Positions 18,399-30,272 are shown, counted from the stretch's first letter. The stretch is 64,000 bases of DNA from Eunapius fragilis (GCA_963681505.1 OY811978.1:2501248-2565247); one strand, 5' to 3'. Numbers and translations are program-made. The notes: a model not told the origin generated them from the letters alone.

Positions 18399-18404
18399 AA
18401 TAAA
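18399..18404 (+). terminator. Poly(A) signal of Reeler-Ig gene
   Basis: AATAAA lies 26 bases after the stop codon. In the three duplicated 3' fragments of this gene the site reads AATAAC, so only the original copy keeps the canonical hexamer. Confidence 0.65.
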
Positions 18405-19571
18405 CAATCATCAAAGGACAAAAGATTGCATGATTGTTTGTATACCCATGAGGCATTAACCCTTTTGTGCACGCATGCTGCCGCTTATTGTAATACATTA
18501 CACCCGATGGTTAACACGTGTGGAGCAAGGGTGGGGTATGAGGAATTCTGTTGGCTCTGACTTAGTCTACACAAAGAAAAGTGAGGTCTGCATGGCAAAA
18601 GAAGTACACACATTTTGTGGATGATGCGTCATTGTTATGGCATAAGTGTAGGATCTGCAAGATGTTGGTTAGAACGCATAAAATGTTATAACTAATCTGT
18701 AAAATCAATGTGGTGTGATTTTCCATGCATGATAAATGGTTTCCAATTGATTCAACCCTTATATCCACTTGTCCTGGAGTGCACACATGCATAAATATTT
18801 GGTACATGCATTACTTATGAGTGTATTACCTGACACAGTTTAAAGCTTGCACGTCTGCATGCATACATTGACAATTAAGATCATGCTGTGTTGCATGTCT
18901 TCATGAACGTTTTTAAATGTCGAGGTTTGATAGATAATGGAACCCCCCCTCCCCCTTCTCCTCCCAAATTCATTGCTTAGTAGCTGTGGGACGGATATAT
19001 CATTCTAATTTATGCAATATATGGGATCGCTGTGTTGATAAGAGACCTAACACAAGTGTTTTTCACGTTAGAATTCTAAGAGGTCCTCTCCTTTCTTACA
19101 CATTGGATACATCATACTGTCCATAGTCTAGAATTTTTTATTGCACTTTAACAGAACAAGTCAACTTTGATGCAGATTCTTGAAAATCTTATAATATTGT
19201 AATAGAAAAAGAGAAGGACAATGGCCTAGCAGTAAATGTTCTTTGACTCTTTGCTCTTGCCTCGTGCTGAATTTAGGTGCCGTGATGTCTTAAGCAAATT
19301 GAATTGATGATCTAGTGTGTAGAAACCTAAGGTTTTACTCATTCAAGCGAAAAGGGACCACTAGTAAAGAGGACACTGTCCTAGATTATGCAGAGGCTCT
19401 CTGTCTACATACAAAGGAAACACAATATTGTCAGTAAACATTTATAATTCATCAAAATTCGATAAGGTAACCTAATGCAATAGTGCAAAAAACACAAGAC
19501 TAATGCTAATTACAAAATCAACTCCAATGTCTGTCCTGATCGTCATTTCAGACATCAAGTTACTCTGAAAA
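18405..19571. other. Duplicated spacer downstream of RLR-1
   Basis: No gene. The sequence recurs with small changes in the other units: in part at about 25300-25690, and nearly in full at 30343-31547 and 41180-42365. It serves as 3' flank of RLR-1, RLR-2 and RLR-4. Presence of this flank after RLR-4 supports RLR-4 having a class I 3' end. Confidence 0.75.
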
Positions 19572-22500
19572 TCAGGATGTGCATGGCCGAAGTGGCGGTA
19601 TTTTAAAAGGAGTTTCAGACCACTTAGACAATTTCACTGGGACTCCTTGTATTTCGTAGTTGAATGACTTGCACTTCAGCACTGGGAACTCGGTGCCCTG
19701 CTGAATTCCAACCACTCCCCAGTCAGCATCACATGACATGCAATAGATCTTATACTTTGCACCACCATGCCTTGGACGAGGGTGGATTTTCTTTCTCGCC
19801 TTATATTCCAGGAATGACTTGTTCAGAACAATGACATCATAGCCACCAGACTGAAGGGTGTACAAGTCTCTACCATGACACACCTCCTCATTACACTTCT
19901 TACATTTAAGGACTACCCTTTCCCTGTCAGCTCCTATGCCTGATCGTTTCTTTCCCTCCGCAAGCCACATATTAATTTCATTTCTATTCATAATCAGATG
20001 CTGCTTTTCCTTCATCAACTCTTCAAGCCTTTCACCAGTAGGGATGTACTCCATTGTTTTCTTCACTATATGGTCTTTTTCCTCGTTCAGCATCTCTTTA
20101 TACATCTTATTCGAAGCGTTGGATACAATGGTGATGCCTTCACTGTTCTCTGCTCTGGCACGTCCTTCAGCTTGTACTTTGGCTATTTCATTGGTGACAT
20201 GCTCATAGCGGATCAGTAGGTTACAGGCGGTCAATTTGATGCCCTTCTCAAGTACTGAGGTGGCCACCAGAATGTTGTACCTGCCCTCCTTGAAGCCAGC
20301 TAGGGCCTCTTTCTTCTCAGGATCAGTCATGCCAGGTCCGGTGTCATCAGTGTGACCTACAACCACATGTGGCCTCAAGTTATGATCAGGGGGGAGATTG
20401 GCGATCCATTCACAAATGCAAGAGACTTGCTTCTTTGTACTCGCAAACACTATTGCCCGAGAGCATGGATTTTGACTGAACCGGGCCAACAGTTCTTGTT
20501 TCACCTGCTCCAGCAGTGGATTGGGTACAGGCACAAGGGAGGAGAGAGTAATCTTCAAGGCTTCAAGGGATGCAACAATATTTTGCTCAGTATTGGAAAC
20601 GGATCCATTGGGACAGTGCATCTCAAAATCATTCAGAATTCCCATTGCATCTTCATGTCGGAGTTTCATGTATATGCTAAGAACTTGGGCAAGACACTGA
20701 AGGTACTCCAGGATGCTAAATTTCTCCATCATGGGAACAGGACTGCTCTCAAGCTCCTTTCTGTTTTCTTGAATAAATGTTTCGTATCTCTGTTCCCACT
20801 GTTTAAATGTCGTGCTCAGGTCAATATCTTTCTCCCACCTTTTCATCACCTTCATCACTTCCTGTATAAAGCGCTCATTGGTATCACGCCCAGAGTAATA
20901 TTTCAGTGTTGAGGTCGACTTCTTTGTGAACTGTTCCAATTCACGTCTGTTCGAATTGACGGTGACAATGCCTTCAGTTGCATCCATCAGAGCACACAGG
21001 GAGATGAGATGATCGTATGTGCTATCAAAACGAGGAACCTTGCTGTCCCCAGCCCCTGGAGAGGCAGTTAGTCCTAGTACTTGAGGCAGACTGTCGTTGT
21101 TCTCCCTCAGCTTCTCTTTCAGGTACTTTGTCATTATCCTGGCTAGAGGAGAACTCTTGCGAGTGTTGTGGCATTCATCAATCACCATAAGGCTGAAGTG
21201 GGTAAAGTTGAGCCTTCGCTCGTTCACCTCATGCTCCAGTTCGTCCCATAGCTTACCAGATGTGCATACCACTACCTCACTATTGGTAATAGTCATTCGA
21301 ATAGTGCTGCCTCTATCATACCCTGCAACTCTGGCCAGTGGGATGAAGTCCTGGAGGGACTTCTGCTGCTGCTTGGCCAATGGCTGCGTTGGCACCACAA
21401 AGACAACCTTTCCTTTTCCTTGCCTCTGGTTGAGGTGGTTTGCAATGACCAGGGCGGCCACCAATGTCTTACCTGTTCCCGTGGGAGTACACACAATGCA
21501 GTTCTTCCCCTGCATCCCTGGTGATGCCAACTCCAACTGGTACTGACGAGGCTTGAATTTATCCATGACTTTGTAGGGAATATGTTTTGTTGTCAGAGGT
21601 TGTGTATGGTCAATACCCAGATCACCCTCCAGAGGAACAGTCTCTGTTACATCAACCACCTCCTCCTGGTGGATGTTTGATTCCATTGCTGATGGCAATG
21701 AATGGGTGGTTTTAATAATTTCAATACACTTAGGCACACCATCTCTGGGCTTACCAGGGTTTTGCTGGGTATCTTCCGAGATAGGCAGCAGTGACTGGGG
21801 TGCAGCCTCATTGCAAGAGAGCTGAGTGCTACTTTCAAGCGTACTGATATGGGTCTGGGGATCTTCTGAGGTTGATGGTGATTGCTCCATTGTGATCGTA
21901 TTGTCGAAGGGCTGGACTGATGATGCTATTTATAGAAACAGAAACAAAAGGTGGATCAATAGTGCCCTACATATCATCTGTGCATTCGTATCACATTTAA
22001 GGCTACACGAGCGAAAGAGCTCATCAAAACGCCAACTGCTACTGTGTGTCCAATTGTGCGATGCGATGAGCATTGTGAACATGAAATGTTCAGATGTTCG
22101 AAGGCAAAAGGGGGCTTTATGCACAATGCATGAGTTAAATCACATACAGTATAACGACTTACATGCACATGTGCCGCTTGACAAGTACTCTTTGATGGAA
22201 TTTACAGCCCCCAGTGCTTCGATCATTGTCAGGCAGCCGACCATTTTGCGCCAGGTAAGTGGACCCTCCCCCTCTCCTTTGACCCAACGCTTTAACACCT
22301 CCCTGCAGCAGGCCTTTGAGTTGTCTCCCCATTCCTTCCGTATGGCTTCCAGCACATCACCGTTTCTATCAAAGTTGAGCTCGATACAAAGGCTTTCCCA
22401 GTCGTTTTGAACGTGAGGCAGGACGTATCGCTGCAAGTCGCGTAGTGTTGGTTCTTTTTCTTTTGGAGTGGATATTGCAGCATAAACTGAATGCTAACAT

Positions 22501-23919
22501 ACACTATATTTCTTGTATGTATACACCCTATAGGTTTATCGTAATGCCATTGTGTATATGATTTTTTAAATGGTAACGACCATCACTTAAATAGTTTAAG
22601 CCATCGCGATCTAAACAGCGGCGCATCTGCTCCAACTGGGGTTCTTCAATAAGGTTGTATTGGATATCATTTTGCACCAATGGAGACAGCTGGCTACTCT
22701 TAGCTTGCTGAGAACTGTTTGAAGGTGATGCTACGAGTTTTGCTACCAAAAGTGAAAATAAATAACACACACAGGTCCACCTCGCTATTATAGCTACAAG
22801 AACAGTATCATTTCCAAACACACCATCTGTTAGTTCTGATGACCAATGTCACCTGGCAAAAACTGTATTAAAGTCAAGTGGGGGGGGGGGGGGGGGGGGT
22901 ATGTGAACCCACTGAGGCAAATTCAGTTTTTTTTTTTTTCCCATCAATATTCTATGGGCAGAACTAATATTACAGGCATGCAATTCTAAACGAACGATTG
23001 ATCACTTTTCCTCAATGGTGCACGATGATATCTCATAACAGACCAGGGTAGTGAACATGATAAATACTTTCATTTTCAAATTGATTTTATGATGTATATG
23101 CATGGACCATGGTATCCCATAGTTGACTTACCCTTCAAAACATGCTGCTCAATGGCACCTACAGCTGCCTGTGCTCCAATCCTCTCCAGGCAGTCAGCCA
23201 TTTTGCCCCATGTGAGTGGACCCTCCCCCTCCCCTCTCAACCAACGCTTAAACACTTCTCTGCAGCAGGCTGTTGGGTCGCTCTTGCATTCTGTCTTGAT
23301 GGTATCTGACACTCTGCCGTCTTCATCAAAGTTGAGCTCGATACAGAGGGCTTCCCAATCCGTTACACGAGGGATAATGTATCTTTGCAAGTCTCGTATA
23401 TTTGGTGCTAGATGTTAACCGAAAATGGGTCACAGAGTGTGTGTGTGTGTGTGTGGGGAGTGAATTTAATTTATTTGTGAGTTGACAAATGGAAGGTGCA
23501 CGTGACCAGTTTCTATTGTTCAAAGGAAAACTGCTCTACTATTCTCACATGCGGTAACGGCAAGCGGCTAAAAAGCTACCCCCCTCCCCCCCATCCCCTC
23601 TCCCCCAAAATATTTACTGCATGCGCAGTTTATAAAGTGTGTGTGTGTGTGTGCACGTGTGTGTGCGCGTGTGCGTGTGTGTGTGCGTGTGTGTGTGTTG
23701 TGTGTGTGTGTGAAGTTAGCTTGGTGCACGCGTGTGTGTGTAGATGGAAGGCCACAGATACGTATCGGCTATCTTTAATATCCATCCCTACGCTAGCGAG
23801 GCCATATGATATGAGCACACATGGATCAATGGACTCCCGATCGCCAAAATCTGGTATATACATATATATATACTTCATCTTTCACATGCCACGTAGACCC
23901 CAATTTTACCTTGCTCCAT
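19572..23919 (-). CDS. RIG-I-like receptor RLR-1, predicted with two DEATH domains
   Basis: Proposed exons: 23919-23910 (ATGGAGCAAG), 23407-23132 (DEATH b), 22453-22163 (DEATH a), 21925-19572 (linker, helicase, C-terminal domain); all introns phase 1, 976 residues. DEATH a alone corresponds to the exon layout of RLR-2. Helicase motifs: I TPTGTGKT, II DECHN, III LTASPG, VI QAEGRARA. The C-terminal domain has the CKKC and CMSC pairs expected of the RIG-I zinc-binding RNA sensor domain. RLRs detect cytosolic double-stranded RNA in animals. No class I start exon was found between DEATH a and the class II remnant, so the upstream class II exons are the only visible start. Odd: motif V region reads LEKGIKLTACNLL instead of LEEGIDVPACNLV in its paralogues, a segment near GYDRGST is shortened, and the C-terminus is frame-shifted to a short tail. 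It may be decaying or specialised. Alternative: a single-DEATH transcript from an unseen start. Confidence 0.72.
22640..22742 (-). pseudogene. 5' stub of a class II RLR helicase exon
   Basis: From acceptor TTTTGGTAG|CAAAACTCG, about 100 bases match the start of the RLR-3/RLR-4 helicase exon (KLVASPSNS-QQAKSSQLSP, then VQNDIQYNL). The match stops at the EEP position where RLR-3 continues into the helicase; beyond it the sequence resembles the region upstream of the RLR-2 DEATH exon (35040-35110). The rest of the class II gene is deleted. With no clear donor after it, the stub is expected to be skipped in splicing. Confidence 0.75.
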
Positions 23920-23931
23920 ACACTGCTGTGC

Positions 23932-23962
23932 GGTTAATTAACACTGAAGCGCATTAATTAAC
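23932..23962. promoter_or_regulatory. Palindromic element upstream of RLR-1 start exon
   Basis: GGTTAATTAA, about 11 bases, TTAATTAACC. The same element lies at the same distance upstream of RLR-3 (39999-40030) and RLR-4 (45808-45839), 12-50 bases before the start codon. Conservation may only reflect recent duplication; a regulatory role is inference. Confidence 0.4.
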
Positions 23963-23999
23963 CGGGCCTTTGTTAATCCTTCGGAGTTTAACTACCTAC

Positions 24000-24700
24000 C
24001 TTTACACAGGGGCGGATTTAGGGAGGGGGGGGGTCCCCCCTTTCCTATATGAACAATGACGTAATGCATACGGCAATCTATGCGACCAAGGTAGTGTACC
24101 GTTCAACGGTATACTACACGGCTCCAATGAAGCTGATATAGGCATAGACATTATAGTTAACTATAATATCTATGATATAATATCTATGATATAGGTACCG
24201 TCAATTGAAACCAGAACCACTTAATGGCGTCAATTGATGTTGATTATGTATGGTAAATTTGGCTTTGTAGAGCGAGCGCGCGCACGCGAGGTATGTAACA
24301 TTTTTTAAAAAATTTGCGCGCCGTCCAACCACAGTCGAAGTTCGGTGTCGATGCGCGGCTGAAGCATCTCTAAATTCAGCGCACGACATGTCGAGGAGGT
24401 GCCGCCGAAATCCTTCGCGCGAGACGGCAGCAACAGCATTTTCAGGAGGCGGGACCGCCAGCAGCACAGGTGCAGGCTTGTCCAATGATGAAACGGAATG
24501 TACGTGCAGTCTTTGCGCCACCTTGGGTGACACCACAGCCCTCAGGTTCTTTTCGTTTCGACGATATTGGTGATTGAGCCCACATTGCACACGTGAACTG
24601 ACACGTGGGCGCAGATGCGTACTCGAATATTTGCCGCAATCGGGTGAATAGGCGGGAATATATTCGAGTATTCAACTCCCTTTATTCGGTCACAGCCCTA
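24000..24700. other. Insertion unique to unit A
   Basis: Units C and D have no counterpart here. It starts with a CAGGGGCGGATTTAGGG element end (24006) followed by poly-G/C. About 24290-24600 is GC-richer, with an open frame on each strand (24388-24573 plus; 24201-24590 minus) that I do not recognise. The insertion replaces the 3' part of the CTNNBL1 last exon seen in the other units. Confidence 0.45.
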
Positions 24701-24702
24701 TC

Positions 24703-25231
24703 CACCAGCTGGAGCACACAGAGGCCAGCGTCTAAGCGCTGCATGTAGTTGTCCAAGACTTCCTCCTCTGTGCTGTCTGCAACCACTGCTTTTGGGAACA
24801 GGCAATCTTCACTTCTCAGCTGTGCGAGTGTGTGTGTGAGTGATGAGGCACAAAGATAAATAACATCACCCCACAATGTGGTTACAATTTACATGTTTGC
24901 TGTGTCCCTACAACTCATTTACAATGGACATCTTGTGCAAGTAAAACCATGTGCACACACACACACACACTCACACACACACACACACACACACCTTCTG
25001 TTGGTAGCTGAAATGAAGCTCCATCAGCCGGTCAACCTTTTCGTGGTCATTCTCCACAAACTTTCCAATCAGCCTCTCCCGACCATTCCCCTGCACATTC
25101 CTGAACAGCGACGCAATGATGGAGCTCACATGTTCCTCGTGTTCCTGAGGGCTCCGCCCTGTCCAGTTGTTAGTCCTCTTAGGGCTCTTCATGAACATGG
25201 GGAACAGACTCTTCAGCCCGTACACCTCCAC
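24703..25231 (-). pseudogene. Truncated CTNNBL1 copy (unit A)
   Basis: Holds the 3' part of exon 2 (25231-24995, QEHEEHVSSIIASLFRN) and the first 120 bases or so of exon 3 (to 24703), separated by the same (CA)n intron as the parent gene at 46137. Exon 2 is cut at EVYG, where the sequence switches to the Reeler-Ig last exon; exon 3 lacks its C-terminal two-thirds. Amino acid changes such as KKGTGGSP to NNWTGRSP suggest relaxed constraint. Confidence 0.85.
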
Positions 25232-25294
25232 TTCATTGAACGTAACTGTTCACTCCATCAATAAAATTCCCGTGAGCTTCCTAGTCAACTCATG
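25232..25294 (+). pseudogene. 3' fragment of Reeler-Ig last exon (unit B start)
   Basis: Copy of 18301-18373 (SLNVTVHS ... SFLVNS, stop) with a 10-base-scale internal deletion. No upstream exon of the parent gene accompanies it. Equivalent fragments start units C (30273-30344) and D (41110-41178). Confidence 0.85.
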
Positions 25295-25699
25295 AAACTT
25301 AAAAGGACGTAAAGACTTTCAATAACCAATCATCAAAGGACAAGAGATTGTATGATTGTTTGTATACCCACGAGGCTTTAACCTTTTTGCACACATATGC
25401 TGCCGATGATTGTAATACATTACTTTGACCCAATTATCACGGTGGTTAACGGGTGTGGAGCAAGGGTGGGGTACAAGGAATTCTATTGGCTCTGACTTCC
25501 CAACAAGGCCCTTGGCAGTGTGCGATGATTAGTCTATACAAAGAAAAGTGAGGGCTGCATGTTAAAAGAAACACACGGATGATTCGTCATTGTTATGGCA
25601 TAATTGTAGGATATGCAAGATGTTGGTTAGAATGCGTAAAAATGTTATTAATCTGTAATCTGTAAAATCAATATGGTGTGATTTTCCACACTGATAGGT

Positions 25700-26591
25700 A
25701 CTTGGATATATTTTTCAAATTGATATTTTTGCAACAATTCGCATGGTTCTAAAAAGAGTAAAAAATGAGCATTCCAACGGTATATTACTTATCATATCAT
25801 CTTTTTTCATTCGGTCAATACGGCAGCATAAAGCGGTACTTTTGAAAGTATAATGACCGCGCTAAAAAAAAACTGTGCCGGTTTAACTTATATTCGCTAC
25901 ACTGAACTTACTAAACATGCTACTGCAGCCAAATATATAAGGAGTAACTGCCACACATACCTGCATATAAAAATAGTTTTTAAAAGGTACTACAGCAGAT
26001 ATTATGCAAAAATCATGCCAAATATGCAGCCTGCTCATGGTAGCGATATGGAAATATAATTATAGTAGATTATCTCTGATTGCACAGCGCACTACACTGG
26101 TTGACAGTGCACTGATTTATGCAACTATGGGATGTGCTTGTTAACCCCATACTGAAGCACGTATGCATGAGGCGGCATCAAATAGAGAAAGAGGTGTGGT
26201 AACTGTTATCTCCATTTATGCATTGGTTTTCTTCGATAAGAAGCCTCATCAACACCTTGACGTTAATATAGTTAAACTTTCCCATAGAGATGGATGGTGG
26301 GAACCTACTTTTGAATCGCTTGTTAAACCATACAATAATAAATAAACTGGACCATGAAGAAATGACGTAAAAAAAGTTCAAAAGAGAAGTACACGCTATC
26401 CTCGTCCCCGGCCCTAAAGTTACGGGGGCGAAAAATATTTTTCGCCCCCGTAACTTTAGTATAAAAATAGGGCCCGGGGACGAGGCTAAGTGCACGCTAG
26501 CAGGTCGAAGGTCTAACTTCTAACTAAGCTGAAAACATGGGGTGTGTTGTAAACTTGTAAGTACATGTACTTTACAGGACTAATTAATTAT
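25700..26591. other. Unit B sequence of unclear origin with palindrome
   Basis: This replaces the class I RLR expected by comparison with unit C. Open frames are short and unrecognised. A hairpin at 26400-26485 has CCTCGTCCCCGG ends and a perfect 46-base palindrome inside (26414-26459, core GCGAAAAATATTTTTCGC). Its ends resemble the fold-back at 6284-6346 (CTCGTGCCCAGG). Confidence 0.5.
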
Positions 26592-26886
26592 TTGTAATTA
26601 TAAATTGCACGCGTAAACGTCACAGGGGAAAAAATGCGTGGAATCGTTTAGAAATCACACGAAGCGTTTGATTTTTGTATGAAAAGGGACCTAGCGTATA
26701 TTTTCCAGGAAGGAACTTCGAAGTTATCACAGGGAAAAAAATGTGTGGAATCATTTAGAAATCATTGTGTGATTGAACAGAAAATCACACAAAAATCAAA
26801 CGCTTCGTGTGATCAATCACACAATGATTTCTAAACGATTCCACGCATTTTTTTGTAACGTTGACGCGTGCAATTTATAACTACAA
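26592..26886. mobile_element. Fold-back MITE-like element
   Basis: Arms of about 85-95 bases (TTATAAATTGCACGCGT, then AATGCGTGGAATCGTTTAGA and AAGCGTTTGATTTTTGT) repeat in inverse orientation from 26786. The related site in unit C (about 36040-36080) lacks most of this, so it inserted or expanded after duplication. Confidence 0.72.
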
Positions 26887-27091
26887 ATTCAGTCCACTGT
26901 AACTGCATGATGGACAGACTAATTTCCAGAAGGAGGTTTTAGAGGGGATGAAATAACTTGAAAACTTGAAAAAATATGCGCTAGGCCCCTTTTCGCTGCC
27001 ATGATCCAAAAATTGTCACAAGAATTGAATGCCAATTCACTTGCAAATTTCATGAAAACGTGTAAACCACTTCAGCCAACTAGTATTATTT

Positions 27092-29271
27092 TGATACTAT
27101 TAAGTTCTTATTGTAATTTTATTATAATTGAACTTCACAATACATAATGTATATATATCACAATAAATCAAATACCTTAAAGTTACTAGACAAAAACATC
27201 ATCCGGAACAACTTGCTCACAAGAGGCAAAGTGAGACCTGCTAAGTATGGCTCTAGCATTGCACCTAATCAAAGTGAGGTTAAGACGACCATATAGGCTG
27301 TTCAGCATTTGGGATTTGTAAGTGTTGGTTCGAACAGCCAGTTGTGAGGCCAGCTGCGACTACGCCTGCCTCGCCTCTGTGCCCCAACAACCATAAGACT
27401 CCACCACCATTGGAATGCAGCGCCATCCCAACTCTGCACACTTTGCGTCATTGTTCCTATGTTTGCGTTCCTCTGTTGCCTTTGCTGCTGCCTCAGGTGA
27501 TATGCCCGCTTCTACAATGTGTAATGGATTAAGCGGGGGTGTCACTGAGACATCAAAAGCAGCAGAAAAGCCTCTGTCCAGTTAGCCACTAAAATATCTG
27601 CTGGACGAGACTTTGGCTTTTCAATACCCCAACTGCTACCCTCATCGAGATGAGCTGACAAATCTTTGTGATGAAGGGTAGTATAGAGCACGTTTCTCAG
27701 GGCATTGTGCCATGTCGTTACATCCCCACCACATCGACAGGTAACACGATGATGTCCTAAAGTGTCCAATGTACTACTGGGACAGAAAGGGCATGTCAAA
27801 AGAGATCCATCCTGACTAGATGTGGGTGATGGATTAATGCCAAGCCACCACTGAACTGCAACTTGGAATTCATTGGGGAGGAGGTGTAAGCCCTGACTGA
27901 TGGATGGAGTAACAGAAATCCAGGCAGCGGCGTGTGGCGATGTGATTGATAATAGCCTAGCTCTATCTGCCAATGAGCTCATTTCAAGAAGAGAGCTGAA
28001 CTGCACTTCCTCCATCAAATCAGACAACTTCTTCTGAGATGGCCTGTTGGGCAGACAGATTAGGGATAGATAAGGCTGCAGACTGGGGAATATGGTTATT
28101 GAACTGTAATATTGCATCAGCTAGATGGTGATGTAAAGGTGATATATCAGTGGCAGTGCACAAGGATGCAATGTAGGCTGCTGGAGAATGGTGCACTAAA
28201 GAGCGGAGCCCAAAGCCCCCTCTGCGTATACTTAATTGGGCTTGATCCCATGCAACATCAGTGGCATCAACTCCTGTGCATTCTGCAGAAGTATGACGTA
28301 TGGTGGCATCATAACTCTCCAGTACAGAAGAAATTAAAGATGGTGGGGTGGCCCTGGTGATGTTGACTAGTTTGAAAAAACTGGCACAACTTCGTAGTAG
28401 AATTAGTGCCACTTGAGGGTCAATAGTATCTATTCGCTCAATAGCAGATAGGAGAGCCAAAGCAGCTTCATGCTTCTTGGCTACAAACTGTGAACAAAAA
28501 AGTGCATCAGCAATTGGGTAACCCAAAATCTCCATATTGGAAACTTTGAAAGATGAAACTGAAACAGGAAACTGAGATAAATCTCCACATCCAAATAATT
28601 CACATTTCTTCAAATTAATGAATCAAATTAATGAAGAGGCCAAGTGAGGGGCCTAATGATGACTGCAAGATGTTGAAAGCATTCCAGCACTGAGGATGAT
28701 TTACCGGCCAGTGCACCATCATCAAGGCACCAGGCATGTAGATCTAGACTAACACATCCATCATCAGATTTGATAGTGTTGACAACACACTGAAGCACTA
28801 AAGAAAATAGAAAAGGACCAAGGGGGTCTCATTGCTGCGGTTGTGAGGAAAGAGCGCCAATCTGGTGCCACAAAATAGGATGCTGGCTATGACACCAACA
28901 TGACCATGAGAGAAGCTCTGGAAAATGCTGGGCACATTCATCCAGCATAGCTTGCCTGAAAACAAGGTTGAAAGCATTGGACATATCTACCTTCAGAACA
29001 ACAAAGTCATCCTTTGGCCAGTTATCTTCAATACATTGGCTCATCTTGTGTACAGATTTTTCAGCACCACTTTGGCAAGCTACCCCAAATTGAAATGGCT
29101 GAAAGAAGTCACATGCTTTGTCCTTGATCAAATGGCATATGGTAGACCTTCTCAAAATCTCACCAACAGCAATTGGACGGACGTCAGGAGGGCAATTTGG
29201 CTTGTTTTTGGAAAGAGCCGTCAGACTTCCCCCAGCTAAATATATGGATAACTGTGAAGGAGCCTTTCCTG
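27092..29271 (-). mobile_element. Decayed retroelement: reverse transcriptase and restriction-like endonuclease
   Basis: Read on the minus strand: 29155-28829 holds an RT block (FGVACQSGAEKSVH, then LKVDMSNAFN); 28828-28625, after a stop codon in place of the residue before DPLGPFLFSLVLQ, holds a WCLDDGAL active-site motif; 28613-28020 and 28117-27542 continue in shifted frames with a CPFCPSSTLDTLGH-C-CGG zinc-like motif; 27545-27175 has the endonuclease-like block (ERKHRNNDAKC-ELGW, VESYGCWGTEA) broken by a stop. Several frameshifts and stops make it inactive. The homologous position in unit C (about 36270) is an uninterrupted empty site, which fixes both edges to within a few bases. I recognise the architecture as that of RT elements with a restriction-like endonuclease; the exact clade is unsure. 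Confidence 0.72.
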
Positions 29272-29479
29272 CTTTTAAAGTTAATCATAATACGATATAG
29301 GTGTCTCCTAGATAAATATTACCAGCCTTTCACAGAACCCAAAAGAGCAAAAATAGCTAGCAGTAATAACAAAACAGATGGAGATAAAATCAAAATTCAA
29401 ATTGACATGTAAAACGCATCTAAACGTATTAAATTTAACTAACTGCACATTTAGTAAATGAATGTATTATATATACTCC

Positions 29480-29845
29480 TCCCTTTTGATACCAACAGCA
29501 CACATCAATGTACAGGTTTCCTGTTCCTAGTCAAGGGTCAGAATACGTCTGTACTCTGGATGCATCATAATGGGTGGTATTCCAAAGGGAGCCTTGGAGA
29601 ATTATCTTAATAAACCTTTCCTTTGCTGTATCACGCCCAGAGTAATATTTCAGTGTTGAGGTCGACTTCTTTGTGAACCGTTCCAATTCACTTCTGTTAG
29701 ACTTGACGGTGACAATACCTTCAGTGGCATCCATCAGAGCACACAGGAAGATGAGATGATCGTACGTGCTATCCAAATGAGGAACCTTGCTGTCCCCAGC
29801 CCCTGGAGAGGCAGTTAGTCCTAGTACTTGAGGCAGACTCAAATA
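29480..29845 (-). pseudogene. Class II RLR fragment with internal deletion (unit B)
   Basis: Matches RLR-3 from LPQVLGLTASPGAGDSKV to RFIKIILQ, then jumps in another frame to the RLR-3 C-terminal tail (IPPIMMHPEYR, LTLD). About 1.2 kb encoding helicase lobe 2 and the C-terminal domain is gone; the 5' end is cut and joined to CTNNBL1 intron-side sequence at about 29846. Not functional. Confidence 0.88.
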
Positions 29846-29849
29846 CTCG

Positions 29850-29999
29850 AAGACTTAATCTTCACTTCTAAGCCGTGTGTGTGTGTGTGTGTGTGAGTGA
29901 TGAGGCACAACGATAAATAACATCACCTCACAATGTGGTTACAATTTACATGTTTGCTGAGTCCCTACAACTCATTTACAATGGACATCTTAAACATGT

Positions 30000-30037
<38 letters not shown>

Positions 30038-30272
30038 TCTGCAGGTAGCTGAAATGGAGCTCCATCAACCGGTCAACCTTCTCGTGGTCATTCTCCACAA
30101 ACCTTCCAATCAGCCTCTCCCGACCATTCCCCTGCACGTTCCTGAACAGCGACGCAATGATGGAGCTCACATGTTCCTCATGTTCCTGGGGGCTCCCCCC
30201 TGTCCCCTTCTTGGTCCTCTTAGGGCTCTTCATGAACATGGGGAACAGGCTCTTCAGCCCGTACACCTCCAC
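29850..30272 (-). pseudogene. Truncated CTNNBL1 copy (unit B)
   Basis: Only the 3' part of exon 2 (30272-30036) plus a trace of exon 3 near 29858 survive. The donor after QKV is altered (AAAG|TGTG context instead of GAAG|GTGTG), so even splicing of this remnant is doubtful. Confidence 0.82.

Larger units (their letters stand above)
25232..30272. repeat. Segmental duplication unit B
   Basis: 5.0 kb unit bounded by two identical CTNNBL1/Reeler junctions. The class I RLR is missing altogether, the class II RLR is reduced to a fragment, and a retroelement remnant occupies the centre. It is the most degraded of the four units. Confidence 0.82.

Noticed and set aside
22528-22821. 97-codon minus-strand frame as an additional RLR exon
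   Set aside because: Only its first part is homologous to a helicase exon; the remainder comes from another duplicated region, with no plausible donor.
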